A stretch of DNA of 64,000 bases from NCBI GenBank assembly GCA_016716635.1, contig JADJVZ010000012.1, forward strand, positions 62,001-126,000, in the 5' to 3' direction. The stretch's first letter is position 1, and every line of letters begins with the position of its first letter. The notes below the pieces were generated by a model, which searched no databases, was not told the origin of the DNA, and saw only the letters and a list, made by a program, of their open reading frames with translations. The DNA is from Micropruina sp. Lineage in GTDB: Bacteria; Actinomycetota; Actinomycetes; Propionibacteriales; Propionibacteriaceae. Positions 42,176 to 52,289 of the stretch are shown piece by piece. The translations under genes were made by a program, and so were the position numbers.

Positions 42176-44914
42176 TCAACCGTCGATAGGGCCGCCCGCC
42201 TCGATGCCGTCGAGCCACCCGGATTCGCCACCGGTTGCTTCGAGCAGGAGATCCACCGTCGCGGGGGTACTGGGCCCAGGGGTCAGCACCAGATCGCCAC
42301 GTCCGCCGCGTAGGTGGGCGCCAGGTGGTGGGTCGGTCCAGACGCGGGCGAGCAGGTGGTCACCCTGCACGCAGGTGGCGAGGAGCCCTCGTCCGCGCAG
42401 ACGCACGACGACATCGCGCTCGTCGAGGAGGGGGTCGAGGGGTCGTGGGATGGACAACCGCACCCACCGGCTCCTGCCGGCCGGCACCTCCAACGGCACC
42501 CTCTGAACAGACATCTCGGCGCTATCGCGATCGCGGGCAAGGTCGGGTTCCTCGCAGGTGGCGATCTCCCAGTCCCGCAGTTCCGAGCCCACCAGCAGGG
42601 ACACCGAGCCCGTGGCCTCTCCCCACGTGCGGTGCACCACCGCCTCAAGCCGACTACCGCGGGCTAGCGGGCCCAGCCACAGGAGCGGCGTGTTCGGCGT
42701 CAACGCCCCCCGCGGCACGCCATCCACGGCCACGTCAACGCGCGCCGCAAGGCCCTCCGCGCGAATCGCGGCCGTGCCCCCGTCGCGGCCAGCGAGGTCT
42801 GGGGTGGAGATCCACCGGCGGTAGCGGATCGCCTGCGGGAAGGTGCTGCTCATCCACGCGCCGAAGCCGGCCCGCGGTGGCGGATCGGTGCCCACAGCTG
42901 GCCCCGCCAGCGACGCTTCGGGTTCACTGGTCGCCACGAACCACCCCTCGTCGAGGGAGGTCATCGCGGTGACGGCGAAGGCTCCCGTGATCCCTCGCTG
43001 GGATCCAAGGCGCAGCGACGGCAGCCGTCCATCATCGAAGTTCGAATGCCCCCAGGTCCTGGTGACGACGGTCACGCTGTCCGTGGCGGCAACCCCCTCG
43101 CCGCTCGGTCCAGGCTCGGGCAGGCCACCAGTTACCGGCAAGAACAACTCGCCTCCCCCGTTGGCAACCCAATCGGGACGGAAACGCGGCGACCGAACCT
43201 GGACGATGTCTGCTGCGGCGCGAAGGACGAGGCCCACGGCGTCCGGGGGTAGGTGGTTCCGGCAGGTGTAGCGTCCGGCGCCCACCGGCGCCCCCAGCTC
43301 CTCGAGGGTTCGAGCCTGCCCGTCCTCCTGCCGGTTGGTCCACCGGGGGGCTCGGACGTCGTCGATCGGGGCGGAGGCTTCGACCCGGTTGACCGCAACA
43401 CCGTCGCGTGGGCGCCGGGAACTCAGATCCTGTGTCGCGGTTGCAAGGGACACGGTGAGCGCACCCCCGTCCGTCGTGAGCTGCACATCGCCCTCGGTTC
43501 CCACGATCCGGCAGCGACCGGGGACGTCACCGGGCTCAAGGGTCGCGTGAACATCGCCCGTGGAACTGCTGACGGCCGTCACGCCGTCGAACAAGGCGAC
43601 GACTCCCCCGGTCGCCCGCCGCCCAGTGAGCCGGAGCCTGACGTCACCTGTCGCGCGCTGGAGCATCGTCAGTTCCCCGGAGCTCGCCACCAGGGTGGCA
43701 TTCACTTCCGCGAGCGGCAGCTCCCTGACCAACAGCAGGCAGACACCCCCGGGCACACGCACCGGCAGGGAAGCATCGCCGCTCTGCCCGGCTGCCCGCA
43801 CCCAAACAGTGGTCTCGGTGTCCCCCAGGTTGGTGAGGGACAGCAGGTCGCCTCCGCCGGCCAGGGCCAGGGCTCGGGGCTTCACGGTGAGGTGGTTCTC
43901 GATGCCTTGCGCCGATCCCTGGGGGGTGCCGGAAGCGAGCGCCTCACCCAGAGCGGCGATCAGTCCCGTGAGGATAACGGCCTCCTCGGCATCAGGGCGC
44001 AGGCTGCCGTCCGGACGCACGACCCCCCCGAAGTCGTAGTCATGCGTCATGAACGCCAGTGGGTCACCCCAGTTATTCACGGCCGTGGTGTAGCCGTAAT
44101 TCCATCCGGACGCCTGCAGGTAGGGACCAATGAGGCGAACACCCCCCACCAGCAGCCGCTTCAAGGTCCGGTGGAGCCGATTGGTTTCGGTGACCAGCAG
44201 GGGCGTCTCCATGCCCCGAGTGGCCAGCTCGTAGTAGGAGACCTGGTCTTCGATGTCGACGGATTCGTCGGACGGATACAGGTTCACCGCGGGCGCGACG
44301 CCTGGAACGTGTCCGCCGGCACGCGTGATGTCACCTTGGCCCGCGCAGGCGATGAGCGGGACGACGAGACCGTGCTCACGCATCATGTCGCGCAGGGCCC
44401 GGATGTACCCTTCGGGATCCTCACAATCAAAGAAATCGAGCTCGTTCTCGACCTGGACCAAGGCGACGCTCCCCTCGCGTCCCAATTGGTGTCGTTCGAG
44501 CATCGGAAGCACCTTGTCGAACCAGCGGCGCACCTGGGCCAGATAGAGCGGCTCGTTTTGGCGCAGCCTCAGTCCGGCCGTGGTGGTGAGCCACGCGGGC
44601 AGTCCCCCACCGTCCCATTCCGAGCAGATGTAAGGTCCGGGCCGGGCCACGACGAGCAAGCCTTGTGCTGCGCAGAGTTCGAGGAAGTGCTCGACATCGC
44701 GCTGTCCGCCGAAGTCCCAGGTGCCCGGAGCGACTTCATGGAAGTTCCAGGGGATGTAAACATCGACGCCCCCGTAGCCAAGAGAGGCGACCGTGGCCAG
44801 TCGATCGGCCCATTGCGCCCGTGGAATGCGGAACGGGAAGACCGATGCCACCAACAGGATTCGGGGTATTCCGTCGATCAGTAACTCTCCTGCCGCAAAT
44901 GCTACGCGGGACAC
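42176..44914 (-). CDS. Glycoside hydrolase family 35 beta-galactosidase
   Basis: 912 aa from GTG at 44914, chosen for GGGAGG 7 bases upstream. N-terminal GH35 barrel: ELLIDGIPRILLVASVFPFR, GGVDVYIPWNFHEV, RPGPYICSEWDGGGLPAWL, acid/base Glu in ALVQVENELDFF, nucleophile Glu in LLVTETNRLHR, DYDFGGVVRPDG. The long C-terminal part (about 330-912) is beta-rich with jelly-roll-like domains. No signal peptide, so cytosolic, acting on imported galacto-oligosaccharides. Last gene of the glycan operon, following the two ABC permeases. Confidence 0.88.
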   Translation of the reverse strand: MSRVAFAAGELLIDGIPRILLVASVFPFRIPRAQWADRLATVASLGYGGVDVYIPWNFHEVAPGTWDFGGQRDVEHFLELCAAQGLLVVARPGPYICSEWDGGGLPAWLTTTAGLRLRQNEPLYLAQVRRWFDKVLPMLERHQLGREGSVALVQVENELDFFDCEDPEGYIRALRDMMREHGLVVPLIACAGQGDITRAGGHVPGVAPAVNLYPSDESVDIEDQVSYYELATRGMETPLLVTETNRLHRTLKRLLVGGVRLIGPYLQASGWNYGYTTAVNNWGDPLAFMTHDYDFGGVVRPDGSLRPDAEEAVILTGLIAALGEALASGTPQGSAQGIENHLTVKPRALALAGGGDLLSLTNLGDTETTVWVRAAGQSGDASLPVRVPGGVCLLLVRELPLAEVNATLVASSGELTMLQRATGDVRLRLTGRRATGGVVALFDGVTAVSSSTGDVHATLEPGDVPGRCRIVGTEGDVQLTTDGGALTVSLATATQDLSSRRPRDGVAVNRVEASAPIDDVRAPRWTNRQEDGQARTLEELGAPVGAGRYTCRNHLPPDAVGLVLRAAADIVQVRSPRFRPDWVANGGGELFLPVTGGLPEPGPSGEGVAATDSVTVVTRTWGHSNFDDGRLPSLRLGSQRGITGAFAVTAMTSLDEGWFVATSEPEASLAGPAVGTDPPPRAGFGAWMSSTFPQAIRYRRWISTPDLAGRDGGTAAIRAEGLAARVDVAVDGVPRGALTPNTPLLWLGPLARGSRLEAVVHRTWGEATGSVSLLVGSELRDWEIATCEEPDLARDRDSAEMSVQRVPLEVPAGRSRWVRLSIPRPLDPLLDERDVVVRLRGRGLLATCVQGDHLLARVWTDPPPGAHLRGGRGDLVLTPGPSTPATVDLLLEATGGESGWLDGIEAGGPIDG

Positions 44915-45012
44915 CTGCTGCCTCCCTTCCCTGGCTCGGGGATTCGGTTCCGGGTGGGGAACACGAGCTTGACTGGATGCTAGGTCGATGAGATTCAGGC
45001 TGTGTGAGGTGG

Positions 45013-45897
45013 TCATTTGAGTCCCGCACTTCCACTGACAAGCCCCGCTTCGTACAGGTACCGCTGCCCAAAGTGGTAGACGGCCACCATGGGCACGATG
45101 AGGATCAAGGAGCCCACCATCACCATGTTCCACGGCGGCGTTTGGGCGCCCGAGGTCGTCGCCGACAGGATCTGCACGCCCAGTGCCAGCGGCATCTTCT
45201 CTTCGCTGTTGATGTAGATCAGCGGACCAAAGAAGTAACCCCAGTTGAAGGTGAACGTGAAGATGGCCACGGCGAACAGGATCGGACGCATGAGGGGCAG
45301 CACGATCCGGCGGAAGATCCCCCACCGTCCCAGACCGTCGATCATCGCGGCGTCCGAGAGCTCGACCGGGATGCGCGTGATGAATTGCCGCATCAAGAAG
45401 ACGTTGTAGGCGTTCGCGAAGAAGTTCGGAACGATGATCGGTAACAACGTGTCGATCCAGCCAAGGTTGCGGAACAGGACGAACTGCGGAATGAGTAGCA
45501 CCTCGCCGGGGATCATCATCGTCGACAGCAACACCATGAAGAGGAACGACTTGCCCGGTGCGCGCAGGCTGGCGAATCCGTAGGCGACCAGTGCGCTGGA
45601 GAAGACCATGCCGACACACGCGAAGACGACGATCACCACAGAGTTGATCAGGAACTGGCCGATGGGAAGGCCGGACGTGAAGGCCGTGATGAAGTTTTCA
45701 AGGTGAAACTCGGACGGGAAGAAGGTAAACGTCATCTCGCGCGAGGTCTGATCGCTGGATAACGCCATCGACACCATGAAGACCAGCGGCGACAGGAGCA
45801 CCGCCGAGACCACGGTAAGGACGGCATAGCGGATCGCCAGCGAACGCCCGCCCAGCTCATCGGCCCGTGCAGCATCGGCACGTCTGACGGAACTCAT
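45013..45897 (-). CDS. Carbohydrate ABC transporter permease (MalG/LacG-like)
   Basis: 294 aa from ATG at 45897, overlapping the upstream permease stop by ATGA. Six membrane helices and the BPD_transp_1 coupling motif AAMIDGLGRWGIFRRIVLPLM (EAA-type loop). C-terminal YHFGQRYLYEAGLVSGSAGLK is typical of MalG-group proteins. Forms the import channel with the permease at 45894. No ATPase gene is in the operon. Confidence 0.9.
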   Translation of the reverse strand: MSSVRRADAARADELGGRSLAIRYAVLTVVSAVLLSPLVFMVSMALSSDQTSREMTFTFFPSEFHLENFITAFTSGLPIGQFLINSVVIVVFACVGMVFSSALVAYGFASLRAPGKSFLFMVLLSTMMIPGEVLLIPQFVLFRNLGWIDTLLPIIVPNFFANAYNVFLMRQFITRIPVELSDAAMIDGLGRWGIFRRIVLPLMRPILFAVAIFTFTFNWGYFFGPLIYINSEEKMPLALGVQILSATTSGAQTPPWNMVMVGSLILIVPMVAVYHFGQRYLYEAGLVSGSAGLK

Positions 45898-46892
45898 GAG
45901 CGCACCTCGGTCTCGTAGAACACCCACAGGCGGGAGGAGCGCATGATGATGGCCGAGAAGCCCATGATGATGAGGAACAGCACCCACGCCAAGGCTGAGG
46001 CGTAGCCCATGTCGTAGTTACGGAAAGCGTTGTCGTAGATGTAGGGCACGAGCATCAGGCTCGCGTTGTCTGGTCCCGAGGTGCCATCGGTCAGGACGTA
46101 CACCTGCGAGAACACCTGAAAGCCCGCGATGAGGCCCGTGACAAGGTTGAAGAAGAGCACTGGGGTGACCATCGGGACTGAGATCCGCCAGAACTGCTGG
46201 AACCGGCTGGCGCCGTCGATCCTGGCCGCCTCGTACAGCTCAGGAGGTACGCCTTGCAGCGCCGCGATGAGCAGGATCGTCCCCGCGCCCACCTGCCAAA
46301 GGGACAACAGGATGATGGCGGGGATCACCCAGTCGGCGTCCAATAACCACGCGGGGCCGTCGATGCCGAACAGGGCGAGCGCGGCGTTCACGGGTCCGGC
46401 GTCCGGGGCTAGAAGCCACTTGAAGATCATCGCTGCGGCGACCAATGGGACCACCGCTGGGATGTAGATGACCGTCCGAAAGAAGCGGGCGCCGCGCATC
46501 GGTCGGGCCAGCAGCGACGCTAACCCGAGGGCGATCAGCAACGACAGGGGCACGGAAACGGCCGCGAAATAGAGGGTGTGGCCCAGAGCTTCCCAGAAGA
46601 GCGGATCGTCCGTGAACAACTCGACATAGTTGCTGAGGCCGACGAACTGAGGGGGCTGGAAGGAGTCCCAGTCGGTGAAGGACAATGCCAGCGAGGACAG
46701 CATCGGAAGAGCCACAAGGGTCACGAAGCCGAACAGCCAAGGGGAGATAAAGGCGTAGAAAGTCAAGGCTTCACGACGTCGAGCTCGGCGCAGACCTGGT
46801 CGCACCGCAGGCATTGGGCTCCGTTCAGCCGTGTCCACCCGCTCTGCAGTCTGCACCGGATCGGGCGGAGCCTTTGTTGCCGCACCCCGCAT
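45894..46892 (-). CDS. Carbohydrate ABC transporter permease (MalF/LacF-like)
   Basis: 332 aa from ATG at 46892 with GGAGG 6 bases upstream. Six membrane helices; LTFYAFISPWLFGFVTL start helix, SLALSFTDWDSFQPPQFVGLSNYVELF (pattern), EAA loop YEAARIDGASRFQQFWRISVPM. N-terminal 40 residues are charged and cytosolic. The GH30 gene ends 105 bases upstream, separated by a hairpin at 46940-46983. Confidence 0.9.
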   Translation of the reverse strand: MRGAATKAPPDPVQTAERVDTAERSPMPAVRPGLRRARRREALTFYAFISPWLFGFVTLVALPMLSSLALSFTDWDSFQPPQFVGLSNYVELFTDDPLFWEALGHTLYFAAVSVPLSLLIALGLASLLARPMRGARFFRTVIYIPAVVPLVAAAMIFKWLLAPDAGPVNAALALFGIDGPAWLLDADWVIPAIILLSLWQVGAGTILLIAALQGVPPELYEAARIDGASRFQQFWRISVPMVTPVLFFNLVTGLIAGFQVFSQVYVLTDGTSGPDNASLMLVPYIYDNAFRNYDMGYASALAWVLFLIIMGFSAIIMRSSRLWVFYETEVRS

Positions 46893-46939
46893 GGTGGTCC
46901 TCCTTGACTTGTCGCGGGTGGAAGGGATGCCGATGAAGG

Positions 46940-46983
46940 GCTCCGGGCCTGGCCAACAGGGGGGGTGGGGCCAAGCCCGGAGC
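46940..46983 (-). terminator. Intra-operon hairpin between GH30 and permease genes
   Basis: GCTCCGGGC pairs with GCCCGGAGC, with TGGCC/GGCCA pairing inside. No U-tract. It could stabilise or attenuate, setting binding protein and secreted enzyme expression above the permeases. Confidence 0.55.
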
Positions 46984-46997
46984 GTCGAGGGGTGGAC

Positions 46998-49649
46998 TCA
47001 GCCGAGGCCGAGCTTCCACATTTGGTTGGCGTAGCTGTTGCAGTCGTACTGACTAACCCCGGCACCGTCGCTGTGTGAAGCGCCGACGACGTCGAGACAT
47101 TGACCTGTCACCTGGGCTGGGCGCAAGGAGTAGTGCCCGTCTTGGTCATAGACAAAACGCCATTCCTGATTGGGACCCGCCCCGCATGACTCCTGATCCA
47201 CAGCAGCCCCACTGGAGCTCGAGGAACCAGCAACCGTGAGACACATCGAGGGTGCGTGGGTGGGCTTGAGTTGGAACCCCAGTGTTGAAGGGGTCAACAC
47301 CCACTTCTGCTCGGCGCCGCCCGTGCATTGCCACTGAATCACCGGCGACCCGGACGCTCCACCTGCAGCAGCGACTGCGAGGCACTTGCCACTGTGTCCA
47401 GCCACCAGAGCCGCCGACGGGAGCGGCCGGTATGAGCAAGTGCGGGGAGTGAAGACCGTTGACGTACCGAGCGCTGCCGTGGTGCAGGGGGTTCCACCAT
47501 GGTGGACCGAACGGACGTAGACGCCGGCGGCTCCAAATCGAACCTCCGCAGGCCCTGAGAAGGCGCACATCTGCCCCTCTGAGGCGCAATTGATCCAACC
47601 GGAGGTCTCGACGACGGCGCGATCGACATTCCCCCATGTGCCGCCGCCGATGGCGCCGACCTTTCCGAGGATACGCATGGCGACAGTGTGTCGACCCGAG
47701 GCCAGAGAGGGTGTGGTGTAGAGGTGGGCGCCGTCAATGCGTGAGGTCGCATAGGCGTTGACGACTGTCTCTTTCGCACCGTCGACGGACACGCCGATCT
47801 TCCCGCTGGTGGGTGCGAGCGTGCCAAACAGGGACGCCCGTGTTCCATAGAACGTGAAGGTGGCAGTGGCATTCGTCGTCTGACTCGAATGCTCGTCCTG
47901 GTCCCAGAGCCCGTAAGCGCCCTGCTGACCGCCGCTGTACTGGTTGTCCGACCAGCCGCCCGCATAGGCAAAGGCTCCGCTGGAGTCATTGACAACCTCG
48001 GCTGAGGTCGTGGCGGCGCCGTAGGAAACGTTGCTGATCACGTGGGTGACTACCGAGTTTGCCGGGATCGTCGCGACCACTTGGCTCCCCGACACCGTGA
48101 TGTCAGGCAGTCGAGTGAGGTTCTCCGTCGGTGAGGTCCGCCAAACCTGGGCACCGGCACCGCTGGTCGTGAACCGGCTGAGGTCGTAGCTGACGGGCAG
48201 CGCTTCGGCGGTGTCGTTGTAAGTCACCAGGACGAGCTTGTGGCTCGTCGGGTCGAAGGCAGCGGTTGATTTCCCACCACCTGCATCGATGATGAGCGAC
48301 CCCGGACGAATGAACTTGCTGTATTGCCCCATCGTGTAGAACTGCTTCTTGATGGCATAGGTATTCGCGGAACCGTTCAGCGGTGCCTGGATGAGGCCCC
48401 AGTAGCCGGGGCCGCTACCCCGCGAACTATCCTCGATCGCCTGCCAGTATTGCCAGGCGTTGGCCCGGACGTAGCTCAGATCATTGGTGACGCGGGTGGC
48501 CAATTCGAGGGCAGAGTCGATATCGGACGTGATCGAGTAGCCGCCCCAGTCCGCGGGACCCCACTCGGACTGCCAGAAACGCAGGTTGTTGGCTTGCGCA
48601 CGATCCCGAATGGGCTCCGGGTCCGACCCTGCATAGCCATGGGCATTGATTTGGGCGAGCGCGGCCTTGGCGTCCGAGGAGAGCGCATCGAACTCAGACA
48701 CGACCCCCCAGTAGTTGTTGCTATCGGTGGCTGAGATTCCTGTCGCCAACCCTCGGGCGTCGAGCGCCGCCCGCAGATTCAGGATGACGGATGATTGCTG
48801 ACCCGAGGGGACGAACATACCCTCCTGGTTATTGCCCCAGCACCACCAGCCGTTGCCGGGCTCGTTGAAGGGCTCCACCGAGTCGAATGACACCTTCGGG
48901 CTGCCTGGACCGTCGATCCCCACTGTGGAGAACCGCTCAGCGACGACGGCGAGATATGCGGCGTAGTCATCTTCGAACTCAGGCTTCAGGTTGGCGTGGG
49001 AGCAACCTTCCGGAGAGTTGTAGCTGTAGCGCCCCTGAGGGCTGCCGGAGTAGGTCATCCACCAAGGGGCGGAGTTCCCAAAGAGCTCAAAGGAGCTCAC
49101 GCCACGATTCTTGGCCGCGGCAAGGACCCAGCGCTGGTTGGCATCGAGAGTCCAGTCATAGGTCCCATCGGGCTTGATCAGGCTGTCAATCCACGCGCCG
49201 TTTCGGGAGGGCAAGTGCGGATCGACCACCGGGTAGGACTGACCGGGTTCACTGGCACCGGCGTTGTAGCGCACCGAGCTGAGATTGATGCCCTGAACGG
49301 TTTGCCCGTTCAACGTGAACGAGTCGGTAAACAGGTAGTCCATGAGCTGTGAGCGCTGAGGCTCCGCCCATCCACCAATGACGTCGGCCCACCAGGCCAA
49401 GGACGTCCCAAATCCTTGGAAGTCCTTTTGGAGGACGACGTTCGGGTTCACCGGCAAGGTGATGCTGGGGATCGCTGCCGCAGCAGGAGTGCTGGTCGCC
49501 ACCACGGCGAGGGACGTGGTCCCGAGAATCAAAGGCATAGCGGCGGCGAAAGCAACCACTGAGCTGAAGCGGCGCTGCGATGGCCGGCGGGACCGCCCAG
49601 GACTGGTTGGTCCCGCCGGGCTCAGAGCACCCAGGCGCCTGAGGCTCAC
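46998..49649 (-). CDS. Secreted GH30-family endo-glycanase (beta-1,6-galactanase-like) with ricin-type carbohydrate-binding domain
   Basis: 883 aa from GTG at 49649, overlapping the binding-protein stop by GTGA. Twin-Arg-containing N-terminus (RRPSQRR), signal helix ending TPAAAA. GH30 barrel (about 55-500): FQGFGTSLAWWADVIGGW, SVRYNAGASEPG, ELFGNSAPWWMTYSG, acid/base Glu in FDSVEPFNEPGNGWW, nucleophile Glu in RFWQSEWGPADWGG. Then beta-sandwich modules and a C-terminal ricin B-like domain with QW repeats (IQWQCTGGAEQKW, CGAGPNQEWRF, YDCNSYANQMWKL). Similarity to endo-beta-1,6-galactanases fits the GH35 partner; other GH30 activities are possible. Confidence 0.82.
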   Translation of the reverse strand: MSLRRLGALSPAGPTSPGRSRRPSQRRFSSVVAFAAAMPLILGTTSLAVVATSTPAAAAIPSITLPVNPNVVLQKDFQGFGTSLAWWADVIGGWAEPQRSQLMDYLFTDSFTLNGQTVQGINLSSVRYNAGASEPGQSYPVVDPHLPSRNGAWIDSLIKPDGTYDWTLDANQRWVLAAAKNRGVSSFELFGNSAPWWMTYSGSPQGRYSYNSPEGCSHANLKPEFEDDYAAYLAVVAERFSTVGIDGPGSPKVSFDSVEPFNEPGNGWWCWGNNQEGMFVPSGQQSSVILNLRAALDARGLATGISATDSNNYWGVVSEFDALSSDAKAALAQINAHGYAGSDPEPIRDRAQANNLRFWQSEWGPADWGGYSITSDIDSALELATRVTNDLSYVRANAWQYWQAIEDSSRGSGPGYWGLIQAPLNGSANTYAIKKQFYTMGQYSKFIRPGSLIIDAGGGKSTAAFDPTSHKLVLVTYNDTAEALPVSYDLSRFTTSGAGAQVWRTSPTENLTRLPDITVSGSQVVATIPANSVVTHVISNVSYGAATTSAEVVNDSSGAFAYAGGWSDNQYSGGQQGAYGLWDQDEHSSQTTNATATFTFYGTRASLFGTLAPTSGKIGVSVDGAKETVVNAYATSRIDGAHLYTTPSLASGRHTVAMRILGKVGAIGGGTWGNVDRAVVETSGWINCASEGQMCAFSGPAEVRFGAAGVYVRSVHHGGTPCTTAALGTSTVFTPRTCSYRPLPSAALVAGHSGKCLAVAAAGGASGSPVIQWQCTGGAEQKWVLTPSTLGFQLKPTHAPSMCLTVAGSSSSSGAAVDQESCGAGPNQEWRFVYDQDGHYSLRPAQVTGQCLDVVGASHSDGAGVSQYDCNSYANQMWKLGLG

Positions 49650-50951
49650 TTGAGGGCCCTCTCCAGATTGGCCTGGACCTTGACGAGTCCCTCGCTCACG
49701 CTGGCTTGGCCTTTCCACGTGGAGTCGAGACCGTCGGTGAAGGCCTTCTGGATCTGGTTCCATTCGGGCACCAGCGGCGGGCTGAAGACCACAGAAGCCG
49801 ATGATGTGAACGCCGAGAGCTTGACGCCATTGGTATTCCACGTGGGCTTCTGGAAGGCGTCGGACTTCAACGTCGTGAGGTTAGCGGGCACGTCCAGGCC
49901 ACTGGTGGCGAGCGGCTTTTGGCCAGCATCCGAGGTCAGGAACTGAATGAGTTTCGCGGCTTCTGCTTGATGCTTGCTCTGGCTCGTGATGGCCAGACCC
50001 GAGCCGAAGGCAGGCACAGCGGCGTTCTTCCCGTGCCACAACGGGGCGACATCCCAGTTGAGCTTGGTCTTGTTGAGGGTGGCCACGTTCCAGAAGCCGG
50101 TCGCGACCATAGCGAGCTTGCCCTGGGCGAACAGCGGATCGGGGGATCCGTTCTTGAGTCCCTCGTTGGCGTAGTCGGTCGGTGACGGCGCCGAGTGGTC
50201 TTTGAACACCATGTCGTTGTAAAAGGTGAGGGCCTCGACGTTCTCCGGGGTGTTCACGACCGGCTTGCCGCTGTCGTCGAGCACCTTGCCGCCGTTTTGG
50301 TACATCCAGGTCAGGTACCACGGCCACCAGTCGCCTGCGGCGTACCCCCAGCTGGCGACCTTGCCGTCCTTGCTGGTCGTGAGCTTCTTGGCCGCCTCCC
50401 TGAACGCCGTCCAATCCCAGGTTCCGTCGGGATAGGCCACCTTCTGAGCGTCGAAGATGTCCTTGTTGTAGTACAAGACCATCGCACCGGAACGATCGGG
50501 AACCGCCCACAACTTGCCACCGGTCGAATAGGTGTCGACCGCTCCCCTTACCGAAGGAGGCAACGGGATCGATGCTCGCAGCCTTAAGCAACGCCGTTTG
50601 ATCGACGAGCTGGTTCTTGCTGGACAAGACGTTGACCCCTTCGGCCACCATCATGACGTCCGGTGCCGTTCCGCCCGCGATCATCGTCTGCGTCTTGGTG
50701 TCATAGTCGGAACTGATTTGGACCAGGTCGACGGTGATATTGGGGAGCGCCGCCTTCGCCAACGCCAGGCGTTCCTGGGTGACCGCCTTGTCGGTGTCAC
50801 CGCCCCAGATGGTCATCGTGAGAGTCACGGGGCCAGAGGGGGTCGACACCTGGGAGGAGCTTGAGCAGGCGGCCACACTGGTGGCGACCAGGGCGATCCC
50901 TGCGAGGGCCGCGGCGACGCGAACGCCACCGGGCTTCATTGAGCGGGACAT
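49646..50951 (-). pseudogene. Carbohydrate ABC transporter substrate-binding lipoprotein, one frameshift
   Basis: ATG at 50951 with AAAGGAT upstream. Lipobox in ATSVAACSSSS, then VTLTMTIWGGDTDKAV and TAPDVMMVAEG, typical of extracellular family-1 solute-binding proteins. After DPVASFGKG near 50550 the frame shifts (one extra base or two missing) and continues AVDTYSTGGKLWAVPDRSG, LYYNKDIFDAQKVAYPDGT and MVATGFWNVATL to 49646. Total about 435 aa. Delivers oligosaccharide to the permeases at 45013-46892. Error or real inactivation must be tested. Confidence 0.85.
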
Positions 50952-51038
50952 TGTGATCCTTTCGTTGCGGGTTGGGTGTTGGTTGAGGCGATCAAGGGAC
51001 TGCCCGTCGAGGGCAGGGCTACCCGGAGAGGGCAGGAC

Positions 51039-52289
51039 TTACCCGGAGAGGGCATTGGAGGGCGCGGGTGTGTTCGAGGGATCCTTGGCGCTGGCAGACT
51101 CATCGGTGGCCATGACCGCTTCGAGGTAGGCCTCGAGCGCGGTCGCGGCGGCACCGACGCTGACGGAGTTGTTGCGGGGATGCTCGATCTCGAAGGACGC
51201 GGCCATCATCGAGACGGCAAGCGCGTGCCGGGCGATGTGGGGGCGGGCCATGTCGAGGAGGCGCTCGCCGAGCAACTGAGTGACCCAGCCCGCCAGGACA
51301 ACGACCTCGGGGTTCAACATGTTGATCACCGACGCCAGTCCGATACCCAGGAAGTGGGCGGTACGTTCCGCGGTGGCCAGCGCGGCAGGGTCGCCTCGCT
51401 CGAGGGCCTGGGCCAGTGCCCTCATCGTGAGGGTCTGGTCGTCGGCGTGCAGCACCGGGCTGTTCGGGGCGACCTCCCGCAGCGTCTGCATGATGCCGGA
51501 GGCACCGACGTAGGCTTCGATGCAGCCGCGCGAACCACAGCGGCATTGACGTCCGTCCGCGACGATGACCGTGTGGCCCCACTCCCCGGCGCTGTTGGTG
51601 CGACCACGCAGGACGTGCCCATCGATGGCCGCGCCGAGCCCGACACCCGTCCCGAGGTTCACGACGACGAAGTCTTGAGTGGCCCGGAGCGGCTGAGTCC
51701 ACAACTGGGCTAAGACCAGGGACTTCAACGGGTTGTCCAGCCGCATCGGTGCGTCGAGGGCTTTCGTGAGCAGATCAAGGAGAGGGACGTTACGCCAGCC
51801 CCAGTTCGGCGCGAACACCGAGGTTCCACCAACCTGGTCGACCTGGCCTGGGGCGGACACTCCCACCCCGAGGAGCGGCAGGCTCCGGTTGGCTTCTGCC
51901 TCGCGTTGGATCGCCTCTGTGACCCGCTCCACGATCTGTCGAGGACGCCGCCGGTGGTAGTCAATCTCAAGATCTGTCGAGGACAAGCAGTCGAGCGCCA
52001 AGTTGAGGGTCTCCACGTGCACGTAGGTTTCAGCGATGTCGACGCCGAGGAAGCGCCCATGCGTGGGGTTCAATGTCAGGCGCGTGGTTGGACGACCGGT
52101 AGCCGCCTTCTCACGGCGCGATTCGGTGACCACGCCCGCCGTCAGCAGCAGGTTGCAGATGTTGGTGATCGTGGCGTTCGACAGCCCAGTGGCTTGCGCG
52201 ATCTCTCGACGACTCGCATCGGCGGTCCCGTGGAGGGCCCGAACGACATCGAACGCGTTGGCCCTGCGGATGTCAGCTGTCGACCTCAT
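51039..52289 (-). CDS. ROK-family transcriptional repressor (NagC/XylR type)
   Basis: 416 aa. N-terminal winged helix-turn-helix (about 8-65: RRANAFDVVRALHGTADASRREIAQATG as pattern, LSNATITNICNLLLTAGVV), then a ROK domain with VNLGTGVGLGAAIDG and the full zinc motif CRCGSRGCIEAYVG. The tail is Ser/Asn-rich. It heads the glycan locus, 88 bases before the binding-protein gene, and probably represses it until a sugar ligand binds. In contrast to the ROK kinase at 2880, the zinc motif is complete. Confidence 0.88.
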   Translation of the reverse strand: MRSTADIRRANAFDVVRALHGTADASRREIAQATGLSNATITNICNLLLTAGVVTESRREKAATGRPTTRLTLNPTHGRFLGVDIAETYVHVETLNLALDCLSSTDLEIDYHRRRPRQIVERVTEAIQREAEANRSLPLLGVGVSAPGQVDQVGGTSVFAPNWGWRNVPLLDLLTKALDAPMRLDNPLKSLVLAQLWTQPLRATQDFVVVNLGTGVGLGAAIDGHVLRGRTNSAGEWGHTVIVADGRQCRCGSRGCIEAYVGASGIMQTLREVAPNSPVLHADDQTLTMRALAQALERGDPAALATAERTAHFLGIGLASVINMLNPEVVVLAGWVTQLLGERLLDMARPHIARHALAVSMMAASFEIEHPRNNSVSVGAAATALEAYLEAVMATDESASAKDPSNTPAPSNALSG

